A DNA stretch of 64,000 nucleotides from Streptomyces seoulensis. Its GTDB lineage: Bacteria > Actinomycetota > Actinomycetes > Streptomycetales > Streptomycetaceae. Position numbers and translations under genes: made by a program. Positions 1 through 8,199 of the stretch are shown here, piece after piece (within the stretch, counting starts at the first letter, position 1; every line of letters starts with the position of its first letter). The notes beneath the pieces are model-generated. The model saw only the letters and a program-made list of their open reading frames with translations, was not told the origin of the DNA and searched no databases. The stretch lies in assembly GCF_004328625.1 (NCBI RefSeq), contig NZ_CP032229.1:62001-126000 (forward strand). Reading direction: 5' to 3'.

Positions 1-236
1 TCGGCACGGGCTGCACGCTCGGCGTCGCCTCGCACGTCCACTACGGCGTGACCATGGGCGACGGCGCGCGGCTGGCGCCCGACTCCTTCCTCATGAAGGG
101 CGAGGAGGTACCCGCGCACGCGCGCTGGGGCGGCAACCCCGCCGTGGAGATGCCGGAGGAAGCGGTGCTGCCCGCCGGTGCCGGCCGCAGGACCCCACCG
201 TCCGTCGACAGCGCCGCCACGGCGTCCGTGAACTGA
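1..236 (+). CDS. C-terminal end of a hexapeptide-repeat protein, possibly a Pls-like peptide synthetase (partial)
   Basis: Only the last 77 residues are in the window (reading frame begins at base 3). They show the end of a left-handed beta-helix: short turns such as HYGVTMGDGARLAPDSF and a closing WGGNPA motif typical of hexapeptide transferases, then a disordered Ala/Pro-rich tail. Pls-type single-module peptide synthetases (the poly-lysine synthetase family) end in such a domain. The stop lies 13 bases before the next NRPS gene, so the two are probably co-transcribed. I infer the Pls-like identity from this context; a free-standing acyltransferase is the alternative. Confidence 0.5.
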   Translation, partial: GTGCTLGVASHVHYGVTMGDGARLAPDSFLMKGEEVPAHARWGGNPAVEMPEEAVLPAGAGRRTPPSVDSAATASVN

Positions 237-249
237 GGGAGAGCATCCG

Positions 250-3200
250 ATGGTTACGCGTGTGCAGGCGGACCGGGAGTTCTGGAGCGGCGTGCTGACC
301 GCCGGCGGATTCACCGCGGTACCGCGCTGGGCCGAGGTGCCGGTCTCCGGCACGGCCGAGCACGAGGTGCCGTTGCCCGTTTCGCCGGGCGACCTGGCGC
401 GACGGCTCGACGTGCCGGTGGACGCGCTGCTGCTGGCCGCCCACGCCAAGGTGCTCTCCGCCCTGACCGGCGAGCAGGACGTGGTCACCGGGTACGCCGC
501 CGACGGCGAGCCCCTGCCGTGCCGCCTCACCGTGTCCCCCGGGACCTGGCGCACTCTCGCCCGGGCGGCCGGGCGCGCGAAGGCGGGGGTGCTGGCGCAC
601 CGGGACTTCACCGTGGCGGACCTGCGCCGTGAACTGGGCCTGACGGAACCGGCGTTCGAGGTGACGTGCGGCCCGGTGGACAGCCCCCTCTCCGGTGACC
701 GTGTCCTGCACGTGCGCTGGTCCGGGGGGCGGCTGGTCCTCCGGTACCGCCGGGACGTCCTGGACGCCGAGAGCGCCGGCCGGATCGCCGGGTACCACCT
801 GCGGGCGCTGGGGCTGATGGCGGCCGACCCGGACGCCGAGCACACGCGGGAGAGCCTGCTGTCGGCCGGGGAGCGGCACGAGCAGCTGGAGGAACTGGCT
901 GGTCCCGAGCGGGAGTTGCCGGACATGCGGGCGCACGAGCTGTTCGAGCGGCGGGTGCGGCAGCACCCGGACGCCGTGGCGGCGGTGCACGCCGGACAGC
1001 GGTGGACGTACGGCGAACTGAACCGACGGGCCAACCGGCTGGCGCGGGCGCTGGTGGCGCGCGGGCTGGGCCGGGAGGACGTGGTGGCCGTGGTCACCGA
1101 GCGCAACCTCGACTGGCTGGCCGCCACGCTGGCCGTGTTCAAGGCGGGTGGCGCCTACCTGCCGATCGAGCCGCACTTCCCGCCCGGCCGGATCGCGGCG
1201 ACCCTCTCGCGGGCCGGGTGCCGGCTGGTGCTGACGGAGTCGGGCAGCACGGGCACGCTCGACGAGGCGCTGGCCGAGGTGCCGGGCGCCGGGCGGCTGC
1301 TGGTGTCGGACGCGTACGCGGAGGGGCACGCCGAGGACGACCTCGGTGTGGCGGTGGACCCCGGCCAACTGGCCTACATCTACTTCACCTCCGGCTCCAC
1401 GGGTGAGCCGAAGGGCGCGATGTGCGAGCACGCGGGGATGCTCAACCATCTGTTCGCCAAGATCGACGACCTCGGCGTCGGCGAGGGCGGGGTGGTGGCG
1501 CAGACGGCTCCGCAGTGCTTCGACATCTCGCTGTGGCAGCTCGTCTCGGCGCTGCTGGTGGGCGGACGGACCCTGCTGGTGGAGCAGGACGTGCTCATGG
1601 ACGTGGAGCGGTTCGCCGACACGCTCGTGAACGACCGGGTCGGTGTCACCCAGCTGGTGCCCTCCTATCTGGAGGTCCTGGTCACCTACCTGGAGCAGCA
1701 CCCGCGCGGCTTCCCGGACCTGCGCTTCGTGTCGGTGACCGGCGAGGCGCTCAAACCGGAGCTGGTGCAGCGCTGGTTCGCCGTCCAGCCGGACATCAAG
1801 CTGGTCAACGCCTACGGTCTGACCGAGACGTCGGACGACACCAACCACGAGATCATCGACGGGCCCTGCGACCGCGTCCTGCTCGGGCGCGCGGTGAACA
1901 ACGTCCGCGTCCTGGTCGTGGACGAGCGGCTGGAGCTGGTGCCGCTGGGCGCGCCGGGGCTGATCGCCTTCTCCGGCGTCTGCGTAGGCCGGGGCTACGT
2001 CAACGACCCCGAGCGCACCCGTGAGGCGTACCGGGAGGACCCGTACCGGCCCGGTGAGCGGCTCTACCTGGGCGGTGACTGGGGGCGCTGGCATCCCGGC
2101 GGCAAGCTGGAGTTCCTGGGGCGCCGGGACAACCAGGTCAAGATCCGGGGCTTCCGCATCGAGATCGGCGAGATCGAGAACGCGCTGCTGCGGGTTCCGG
2201 GCGTGCGGGACGGCGCGGTGGTCGTGGCCGAACGGGCGGGACAGGGCAAGCAGTTGGTGGCCTTCTACGCGGGGCGCGAACGGTCCGTGGACGAGCTGCG
2301 GGACGCGCTGGGCGCGGGGCTGCCCGCCTACATGGTCCCCGCGGCCTTCCACTGGCACTCCGCGCTGCCGCTGACGGCCAACGGCAAGATCGACCGCAAG
2401 GCGCTCACCGCACTGGCCGAACAGAGCACGCCGGCCGCGCACGACGGCGCCAAGGAGCGGGAGCCGCGTACCCCGGCCGAGCGGCGGCTCGCGGCCGTCT
2501 GGGCCGGGCTGCTGGGCGTCCCCGAGGAGCGGATCGGCCGTACGGACCATTTCTTCGACTCCGGTGGCACCTCCCTGACGGCGGTGAAGCTGACGATCGC
2601 GCTGGAGCGCGCGGTATCCCTGAAGGACATCACCCGCAACCCGGTCCTCGCCGACCTCGCCGCCCTGCTGGACGGCGCGGCCGAGCCGGACGGGCAACTG
2701 CTCCAGCCGCTGGCGGAGGCCGGCGGGACGCCGGAGTGCGCGCTGGTCTGCTTCCCGTACGCGGGGGGCAACGCGGTCAACTTCCAGCCGATGGCGAGCG
2801 CGCTGGCGGGCGGCGGGACGTCGGTGCTCGCGGTGGAGCTGCCGGGGCACGACCTGGCCGGGCGGCAGGAGCCGTTCGCGTCGGTCACCGAGGTGGCGGA
2901 GCGGGTCGCGGCGGAGATCACCGCGCGTGGGCTGACCCGGGTAATGCTGTGGGGTCACTCGTCCGGCGCCGCGCCGGCCGTGGAGACCGCCCGCAGGCTC
3001 CAGGGGCGCGGGGTGGAGGTGACGCGGCTGTTCATCGGCGCGCAGTTGCTGGGCACCGCCGCCGAGCGGCATGCGGCCGCGGAGGCGCTGTCGGTCCGCG
3101 ACGACGCCGAGGTCGCCGCGCGGCTGGCCGAGGAAGGTGGTTATGTCGAGCTGGCGGAACTGAACGCCCGGCACGCCGAGCGCGTCGGCGCCGCCTACCG

Positions 3201-3471
3201 TCACGACTGCCTCTCCGCGCACCGGTACTTCTCCGGCGCCCTGGAGAACCCTCCGGCCGAGCGGCTGTCGGCGCCGGTGTCGGTGGTGGTGGCCGCCGAC
3301 GACCCGTACACGGCCGGGTACACCGGGGCCCACCGGGACTGGCTGCTGCTGGCCGACCACGTCGACCTGCACGAACTCCCCGACGGCGGGCACTACTTCC
3401 CGCGCCTGCGCCCCACCGAGGCGGCGAAGGCCGTACTGACCGCCGTGGAGCCGCTGGCCTCCTCCTCCTGA
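250..3471 (+). CDS. Single-module non-ribosomal peptide synthetase (half-C, A, T, TE)
   Basis: 1073 residues. About 1-215 resemble the C-terminal half of a condensation domain without an HHxxxDG motif. About 225-720 form an adenylation domain, with the ATP-binding core TSGSTGEPKG, the YGLTET motif and the A10 lysine in NGKIDRK. A carrier domain follows with S775 in DSGGTSL as the phosphopantetheine site. The end is an alpha/beta-hydrolase thioesterase of TE-II style, with nucleophile S904 in GHSSG and a late GGHYF histidine. Aligned by eye to GrsA, the A-domain pocket reads D-I-W-Q-S-T-A-D-D-K; two extra acidic residues would suit a basic amino acid such as diaminopropionate (inference). ATG at 250 follows a GAGGGAG ribosome site. 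It sits between a possible Pls-like gene and oxygenase/SbnB/SbnA genes in one operon. Confidence 0.9.
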   Translation: MVTRVQADREFWSGVLTAGGFTAVPRWAEVPVSGTAEHEVPLPVSPGDLARRLDVPVDALLLAAHAKVLSALTGEQDVVTGYAADGEPLPCRLTVSPGTWRTLARAAGRAKAGVLAHRDFTVADLRRELGLTEPAFEVTCGPVDSPLSGDRVLHVRWSGGRLVLRYRRDVLDAESAGRIAGYHLRALGLMAADPDAEHTRESLLSAGERHEQLEELAGPERELPDMRAHELFERRVRQHPDAVAAVHAGQRWTYGELNRRANRLARALVARGLGREDVVAVVTERNLDWLAATLAVFKAGGAYLPIEPHFPPGRIAATLSRAGCRLVLTESGSTGTLDEALAEVPGAGRLLVSDAYAEGHAEDDLGVAVDPGQLAYIYFTSGSTGEPKGAMCEHAGMLNHLFAKIDDLGVGEGGVVAQTAPQCFDISLWQLVSALLVGGRTLLVEQDVLMDVERFADTLVNDRVGVTQLVPSYLEVLVTYLEQHPRGFPDLRFVSVTGEALKPELVQRWFAVQPDIKLVNAYGLTETSDDTNHEIIDGPCDRVLLGRAVNNVRVLVVDERLELVPLGAPGLIAFSGVCVGRGYVNDPERTREAYREDPYRPGERLYLGGDWGRWHPGGKLEFLGRRDNQVKIRGFRIEIGEIENALLRVPGVRDGAVVVAERAGQGKQLVAFYAGRERSVDELRDALGAGLPAYMVPAAFHWHSALPLTANGKIDRKALTALAEQSTPAAHDGAKEREPRTPAERRLAAVWAGLLGVPEERIGRTDHFFDSGGTSLTAVKLTIALERAVSLKDITRNPVLADLAALLDGAAEPDGQLLQPLAEAGGTPECALVCFPYAGGNAVNFQPMASALAGGGTSVLAVELPGHDLAGRQEPFASVTEVAERVAAEITARGLTRVMLWGHSSGAAPAVETARRLQGRGVEVTRLFIGAQLLGTAAERHAAAEALSVRDDAEVAARLAEEGGYVELAELNARHAERVGAAYRHDCLSAHRYFSGALENPPAERLSAPVSVVVAADDPYTAGYTGAHRDWLLLADHVDLHELPDGGHYFPRLRPTEAAKAVLTAVEPLASSS

Positions 3472-3518
3472 CGTTCCTCCCTTCAGCCCAATGGCGGGCG
3501 ACCGAAAGGAAATCCGAG

Positions 3519-4523
3519 ATGTCGACCTCATCCCTGGCAGCCCCGCTCGATGTGGAGCTGCGGCCGGGCAGACCGCCGGTGGCCCGTATCGACACCCCGC
3601 CGGACGTGGCGGGCTGGGCGGCGCAGTACCGCGACGTGCTGCGCACGCTGGTCGCCGAGCACGGGTCGCTGTTGGTGCGGGGCCTGGGGCTGCGGGACCC
3701 GGAGCAGGTCGGTGCCGTGTTCGCCCGGCTGACCGGCGGGCTGATGACGGAGCGGGAGTCCTTCGCACCGCGCGAGACCTTCGGCTCGGGGCTGTACGTT
3801 TCCACCACCTGGCCGGCCAACCAGCCGATGTGCATGCACCACGAGCTGAGCTACACCCAGGAGCCGCCGTCCCTGATGCTCTTCGCCTGCCTGACCGCGC
3901 CCGAGGACGGCGGAGCGACGGCGGTCGCGGACGCGGCGGAGGTGCTGCGGGAGCTGCCCCCCGAGGTGCGGACGCGCTTCGAGCGGGAGGGCTGGCTGCT
4001 GACCCGGTCCTACAACGACGAGATCGGGGCGTCCCTGGAGGAGTCCTTCGGGACCGCCGAGCGCGCCGAAGTGGAGAGCTACTGCCGGGCGCACGGCATC
4101 GACTTCGCCTGGCAGCCGGACGGTTCGCTGCGCACCACGCAGCGGCGCCCGGCCGTGGTCCGGCACCCGGTCACGGGCGAGGCGTGCTGGTTCAACCAGA
4201 TCGCCTTCCTCAACGAGTGGACGCTCGCCCCCGAGGTCCGCGAGTACCTGGTGGACATCTACGGCGCGGACGGCCTGCCGTTCAACACCCGCTTCGGGGA
4301 CGGCACCCCGATCGGCGAGGACGTCGTCGAGCTGCTCAACGCGACGTACGAGAAGCACACCCGGCGTGAGCCGTGGCAGGCCGGCGACCTGCTCCTCGTC
4401 GACAACGTGCGCACCGCGCACAGCAGGGAGCCCTACACCGGGGACCGGCAGGTGCTGGTCGGCATGGCCGACCCGCGCCGACTGGACGCCGGTGCCACGA
4501 ACTCGGAGGCGAGCCAGCGATGA
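3519..4523 (+). CDS. TauD/SyrP-like Fe(II)/2-oxoglutarate oxygenase
   Basis: 334 residues. The metal facial triad is visible as H107-x-E109 in MHHEL and H301 in DNVRTAHSREPY, followed by the arginine that normally anchors 2-oxoglutarate. The HxE form of the motif and the overall pattern fit the SyrP/AsnO/VioC type of amino-acid hydroxylases rather than taurine oxygenase itself. Members of that group beta-hydroxylate free or carrier-bound Asp, Asn or Arg in NRPS pathways. Start ATG has an AAAGGA site 8 bases upstream. The stop overlaps the next gene in ATGA, so the two are translationally coupled. A role in hydroxylating a building block of the neighbouring synthetase is inferred from position. 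Confidence 0.85.
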   Translation: MSTSSLAAPLDVELRPGRPPVARIDTPPDVAGWAAQYRDVLRTLVAEHGSLLVRGLGLRDPEQVGAVFARLTGGLMTERESFAPRETFGSGLYVSTTWPANQPMCMHHELSYTQEPPSLMLFACLTAPEDGGATAVADAAEVLRELPPEVRTRFEREGWLLTRSYNDEIGASLEESFGTAERAEVESYCRAHGIDFAWQPDGSLRTTQRRPAVVRHPVTGEACWFNQIAFLNEWTLAPEVREYLVDIYGADGLPFNTRFGDGTPIGEDVVELLNATYEKHTRREPWQAGDLLLVDNVRTAHSREPYTGDRQVLVGMADPRRLDAGATNSEASQR

Positions 4524-5587
4524 CCGACCTGTTGCCCACCACCGCGCAGCCGGCCCACCCCGACCCGGCCTCGCCGACGTTCGCGGTGATCTCCGGTGAG
4601 CAGGTGCAGAAGGCGCTCACCGGGCGCGAGCGGGAGATCACGGACCTGGTCGAGGCGACCTACCGGGTGCACGGGGCCGGGGACTCGGTGAACCCCCCGT
4701 CCTACTTCCTGCGGTTCCCCGACCGGCCCAGCTCGCGGATCATCGCGCTGCCGGCCTCGGTCGGCGGGTCCGTCGGCGTCGACGGCATGAAGTGGATCTC
4801 CAGCTTCCCGGACAACGTCCGGTCGGGGCTCCCCCGCGCCTCGGCGGTGCTGATCCTCAACGACCCCACGACGGGCTACCCGTTCGCCTGTCTGGAGAGC
4901 TCCATCATCAGCGCGACCCGGACGGCCGCGTCCGCCGCGCTGGCCGCCGACTGGTTCAGCCGCAACCGGCCGCGTCCGACCCGGGTCGGGTTCTTCGGCA
5001 CCGGGCTGATCGCCCGCTACATCCACACCTTCCTCGCGGGCACGGGCTGGGACTTCGAGGCGGTCGGGGTGCACGACCTGGCCGCCGACAGCGCCGCCGG
5101 CTTCTGCGCCTACCTGCGGCAGAGCGGGACGGACGCCGAGGTCACCGTCCACGACAGCGCGGCGGACCTGATCCGCTCCAGCGATCTGGTGGTCTTCGCC
5201 ACCGTCGCCGGACAGCCGCACGTCACCGACGCCTCGCTGTTCGCCCACAACCCCCTGGTCCTGCATGTGTCGTTGCGCGACCTGGCCCCCGAAGTGCTGC
5301 TGGCGTCGGCGAACTTCGTCGACGACGTCGAGCACTGTCTGAAGGCCGACACCTCCCCGCACCTGGTCGAACAGCGCACCGGCAACCGGGACTTCCTCAA
5401 CGGCACGCTGAACGACGTGATGCTCGGCCGGGCCGCGCCACCGCCCGACCGGCCGATCGTCTTCTCGCCCTTCGGTCTCGGCGTCCTCGACCTCGCCGTC
5501 GGCAAGTACGTCTACGACGAGACGGCCGCCGCGGGAAACCTCGGCCTCATCGACAACTTCTTCCACGACCTGCGCCGGTACGGCTGA
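4520..5587 (+). CDS. sbnB: N-(2-amino-2-carboxyethyl)-L-glutamate dehydrogenase, SbnB family
   Basis: 355 residues, ornithine-cyclodeaminase/mu-crystallin fold. A Rossmann NAD-binding motif (GFFGTGLIARY) is in the middle, and the N-terminal half holds the substrate-binding region with SVGVDGMKWISSFP. SbnB oxidatively cleaves the SbnA product to L-2,3-diaminopropionate, 2-oxoglutarate and ammonia. The adjacent sbnA makes this assignment much stronger than ornithine cyclodeaminase. Start overlaps the oxygenase stop (ATGA), with GGAGG about 10 bases upstream. The gene is one of two that together supply diaminopropionate for the NRPS operon. Confidence 0.92.
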   Translation: MTDLLPTTAQPAHPDPASPTFAVISGEQVQKALTGREREITDLVEATYRVHGAGDSVNPPSYFLRFPDRPSSRIIALPASVGGSVGVDGMKWISSFPDNVRSGLPRASAVLILNDPTTGYPFACLESSIISATRTAASAALAADWFSRNRPRPTRVGFFGTGLIARYIHTFLAGTGWDFEAVGVHDLAADSAAGFCAYLRQSGTDAEVTVHDSAADLIRSSDLVVFATVAGQPHVTDASLFAHNPLVLHVSLRDLAPEVLLASANFVDDVEHCLKADTSPHLVEQRTGNRDFLNGTLNDVMLGRAAPPPDRPIVFSPFGLGVLDLAVGKYVYDETAAAGNLGLIDNFFHDLRRYG

Positions 5588-5622
5588 GAGCGCTGCCCTT
5601 CCCCGGTACCAGGAGGCCCATC

Positions 5623-6648
5623 GTGCCCGTCATATCCGCTCCTCATGACTTCAACGAAGGCCATCTCTTCGTCGACCTCAAGTCGGTCCTCGGCTGTCCC
5701 CTCTACCTGAAGTGCGAGGGCTTCAACTTCGCCGGCTCCATCAAGCTGAAGGCCGCGAACGAGATGGTGGAGAGCGCCGAGCGGGAGGGCATCCTCAAGC
5801 CGGACTCCGTCATCGTGGAGTCCTCCTCCGGCAACCTCGGCGTGGCGCTCAGCATGATCGCCGCGAGCAAGGGCTACACGTTCCTGTGCGTCACGGACTC
5901 GCGCTGCAACCTGTCGACCCGGCTGCTGATGGAGTCGCTCGGCAGCAAGGTGCACATCGTGGCCGACCTGGACGAGAACGGCGGGTTCCTGGGCACGCGG
6001 ATCGAGTACGTCCGCTCGCTGTGCGCCTCCGACGACCGGTACGTGTGGCTCAGCCAGTACACCAACCCCGGGAACTGGCAGGCGCACTACCGCACGACCG
6101 CCCGGCAGATCGCCCGTCAGTTCCCGCGGCTGGACGTGCTGTTCGTCGGCACGGGCACCGCGGGAACGCTGATGGGGTGCGCCCGGTTCTTCCGGCAGTG
6201 GCACCGTCCGGTGCGCATCGTGGCGGTGGACAGCGTGGGCTCGGTCGCCTTCGGCGGGGAGCCCGGCCGCCGGATGATCCCGGGCCTCGGGATGAGCATG
6301 CGGCCACCGCTGCTCGACGAGTCGTACGTCAACGAGGTGATCCGGGTGGAGGAGGCCGACACCATCCGGGCCTGCCACCGGATGGCCCGGCGCGGCTTCC
6401 TGTTCGGCGGGTCCACCGGCACGGTGGTCAGCGGCGCGGCGCACTGGCTGGCCCGCCACGACACCCGCGACATGACGGCCGTCGCCATCGCCCCCGACCT
6501 CGGCGAGCGGTACCTCGACACCGTGTACCAGACCAACTGGGTCCAGGACCTGTTCGGTGACGAGATCCTCGACCCGAGCCACCCGGCCACCCCCTTCGAG
6601 ACGGAGGACCCGGCCGCCCGCGAGGCGGACCGCTGGCCACAGCCGTAA
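5623..6648 (+). CDS. sbnA: 2,3-diaminopropionate biosynthesis protein SbnA (PLP-dependent)
   Basis: 341 residues, a fold-type II PLP enzyme related to cysteine synthase. The Schiff-base lysine is K41 in GSIKLKAA, and SSSGNLGVA is the PLP/substrate loop. The family condenses O-phospho-L-serine with L-glutamate to give N-(2-amino-2-carboxyethyl)-L-glutamate, the SbnB substrate. GTG at 5623 was chosen because AGGAGG lies at 5611-5616 at ideal spacing; the open frame extends further upstream but would overlap sbnB. It is the last gene of the operon, and a hairpin follows 44 bases after the stop. Length matches the family. Confidence 0.93.
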   Translation: MPVISAPHDFNEGHLFVDLKSVLGCPLYLKCEGFNFAGSIKLKAANEMVESAEREGILKPDSVIVESSSGNLGVALSMIAASKGYTFLCVTDSRCNLSTRLLMESLGSKVHIVADLDENGGFLGTRIEYVRSLCASDDRYVWLSQYTNPGNWQAHYRTTARQIARQFPRLDVLFVGTGTAGTLMGCARFFRQWHRPVRIVAVDSVGSVAFGGEPGRRMIPGLGMSMRPPLLDESYVNEVIRVEEADTIRACHRMARRGFLFGGSTGTVVSGAAHWLARHDTRDMTAVAIAPDLGERYLDTVYQTNWVQDLFGDEILDPSHPATPFETEDPAAREADRWPQP

Positions 6649-6691
6649 CACCTTCCTCACCTGCCCCGTCCATCTCGGTGCCGCCCGTGTG

Positions 6692-6714
6692 AGGGCCCTG
6701 TGGAACAGGGCCCT
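6692..6714 (+). terminator. Hairpin at the end of the diaminopropionate NRPS operon
   Basis: Perfect 10-bp inverted repeat AGGGCCCTGT with a 3-base loop, 44 bases after the sbnA stop. No T-tract follows, which is normal for Streptomyces. It separates the biosynthetic operon from the unrelated small membrane-protein genes. Confidence 0.65.
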
Positions 6715-6772
6715 GGCAGGCGTCCCACGGCGTAACCGGGGCATCCGGATTTCCGGATACGCAGGAGGGGTG

Positions 6773-7195
6773 ATGGTCATGTTCGAACCCGACCGCGAAC
6801 AAGCGGTGGCCCGTGAGGAGCCGGTCGGCGAATTGGTGCAACGCGCCTCGCAGCAGCTCACCGAGCTGGTGCGCGGTGAACTCCGTCTCGCACAGGCGGA
6901 GATGAAGGAGAAGGGCAAGCGCTACGGCAAGGGCGGCGGGTTCTTCGGAGGCGCCGGCCTGGTCGGATTCCTCACGCTCCAGGCCCTCGTGGCCACGGCG
7001 ATCGCCGGTCTTGCCGTACCGCTTCCGGTGTGGGCCGCGGCCCTCATCGTCACCGGCGTCCTCGGCGCGGTCACGGCGGTTCTCGCCCTGACCGGCAAGA
7101 AGGAGGTCGGCATGGCCGCCCCGCCCGCCCCGGAGCAGACCATCGACAGCGTGAAGGCCGATGTGGCCGAGATCAAGGAGAGTGCCAAGCGATGA
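6773..7195 (+). CDS. Actinobacterial Holin-X-type membrane protein
   Basis: About 140 residues: an acidic N-terminal amphipathic helix (GELVQRASQQLTELVRGELRLAQAEMKEK), then two hydrophobic segments at roughly 55-75 and 80-102, and a charged tail. This is the pattern of the actinobacterial holin-superfamily III/DUF1469 proteins, which are not known to act in phage lysis here. GGAGG at 6764-6768 is 4 bases from ATG 6773 and 10 from ATG 6779, so the second ATG may be the real start. The stop overlaps the next gene in ATGA; the pair with DUF3618 is a common streptomycete arrangement. Confidence 0.8.
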   Translation: MVMFEPDREQAVAREEPVGELVQRASQQLTELVRGELRLAQAEMKEKGKRYGKGGGFFGGAGLVGFLTLQALVATAIAGLAVPLPVWAAALIVTGVLGAVTAVLALTGKKEVGMAAPPAPEQTIDSVKADVAEIKESAKR

Positions 7196-7575
7196 CACAG
7201 CAGCCGTTCGAGGAGTCCTCCTCCGCGAGCCCCCAGGAGCTTCGGGAGCAGGTCGAGCGGACCCGCCATGAGCTCGGGGAGACCGTGGAGGCGCTCACCG
7301 ACAAGGCCGACGTCAAGGCCCGCGCCCAGGAGAAGGCGGCCGCGCTCAAGGTGCAGACCGCCGAGACCGCGCAGAAGCTGGCGGAGAAGGTGCCGGACCC
7401 GGTCAAGGAGAAGGCCACCCTCGCGGCGACCCAGGTGAAGGCCAAGGCCGGACAGGCCGAGCAGCTCTGGCAGGAGCGCGCGCCCGAGCAGGTGCGCGAC
7501 AAGCGCAAGCTGCTGGTCGCCGGTGCGGTCGCGGTGGTCGCGCTGACCCTGCTGAGCCGCCGCAAGCGCCGCTGA
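7192..7575 (+). CDS. DUF3618 family membrane-anchored protein
   Basis: 127 residues. The N-terminal part has the DUF3618 signature (ELREQVERTRHELGETVEAL) in a long Lys/Glu/Ala-rich helix likely to form a coiled coil or amphipathic rod. It ends with one transmembrane helix and a RRKRR positive stop-transfer tail. Its function is unknown; the family is typically encoded next to the Holin-X-type protein, here with a 4-base ATGA overlap that indicates coupled translation. Confidence 0.85.
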   Translation: MTQQPFEESSSASPQELREQVERTRHELGETVEALTDKADVKARAQEKAAALKVQTAETAQKLAEKVPDPVKEKATLAATQVKAKAGQAEQLWQERAPEQVRDKRKLLVAGAVAVVALTLLSRRKRR

Positions 7576-7764
7576 CGCGCGCCTTCAGCGCCCAACAGGT
7601 CCCGGTCCAGCGGTAGTTCCGCTCGGCCGGGGCCAGTTTTTCCGGCTGCGTCGGGCTGACCGGCCGGGCGTACGACGAGGGTGTGGACGCCGGCCCTGCG
7701 GCCGGGCGCGACCGGGGTTGGGGTTCGGCGGGGTGCGGGCGCGATCGCGGGGAAGGCGGGTGGC

Positions 7765-8190
7765 ATGAGCGTCGATGAATCTTCCTTGAGCGGGTCCTCC
7801 CTGCGCGCCGTGGGCTGGGCGCGTTCGCTGCCCGTCAGCAGTGGGGTGAAGGCTGCGCGGGACTGGACGCGCGGTCATCTGGAGAGCCTGGACTGGGCGC
7901 GGAGCGCGCCGGACACGGTGGACGCGGTGCTGCTGACCGTGTCCGAGCTGGTCACCAACGCCCACGTGCACGCACGGGCCACCGCGCAGCTCGTGCTGAC
8001 CTGGGACAGCGAGTGTCTGCACGTCACCGTGCACGACGCCTCGCCGGAGCTGCCCGAGCAGCGCAAGCCGTCCACCGGGGCGACCGGCGGCCGGGGCATG
8101 CTGCTGGTGGACGCGCTGGCCGACAGCTGGGGCGCGCGACCGTGTCCGCGCGGCAAGGAGGTCACGGCCTGCTTCCGGCCGGTGAGTTGA
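7765..8190 (+). CDS. RsbW-like ATP-binding protein (HATPase_c_2)
   Basis: 141 residues forming a single GHKL ATPase domain. The N-box is LLTVSELVTNAHVHA and the G-box GATGGRGMLLV. Such short proteins act as anti-sigma-factor kinases or switch kinases in partner-switching networks. No antagonist or sigma gene is adjacent, so the partner is unknown. ATG 7765 is preceded by a weak GGCGGG site; an upstream in-frame start at 7681 is possible but would add a low-complexity leader. It converges on the sugar transporter gene with only 9 bases between the stops. Confidence 0.85.
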   Translation: MSVDESSLSGSSLRAVGWARSLPVSSGVKAARDWTRGHLESLDWARSAPDTVDAVLLTVSELVTNAHVHARATAQLVLTWDSECLHVTVHDASPELPEQRKPSTGATGGRGMLLVDALADSWGARPCPRGKEVTACFRPVS

Positions 8191-8199
8191 GGGCGCGGT

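Noticed and set aside
91..3768. 1225-residue open frame on the minus strand across the NRPS gene
   Set aside because: It is a shadow of the NRPS gene created by high GC; composition is Arg/Gly/Pro-rich without domains, and the plus-strand gene has clear NRPS motifs.
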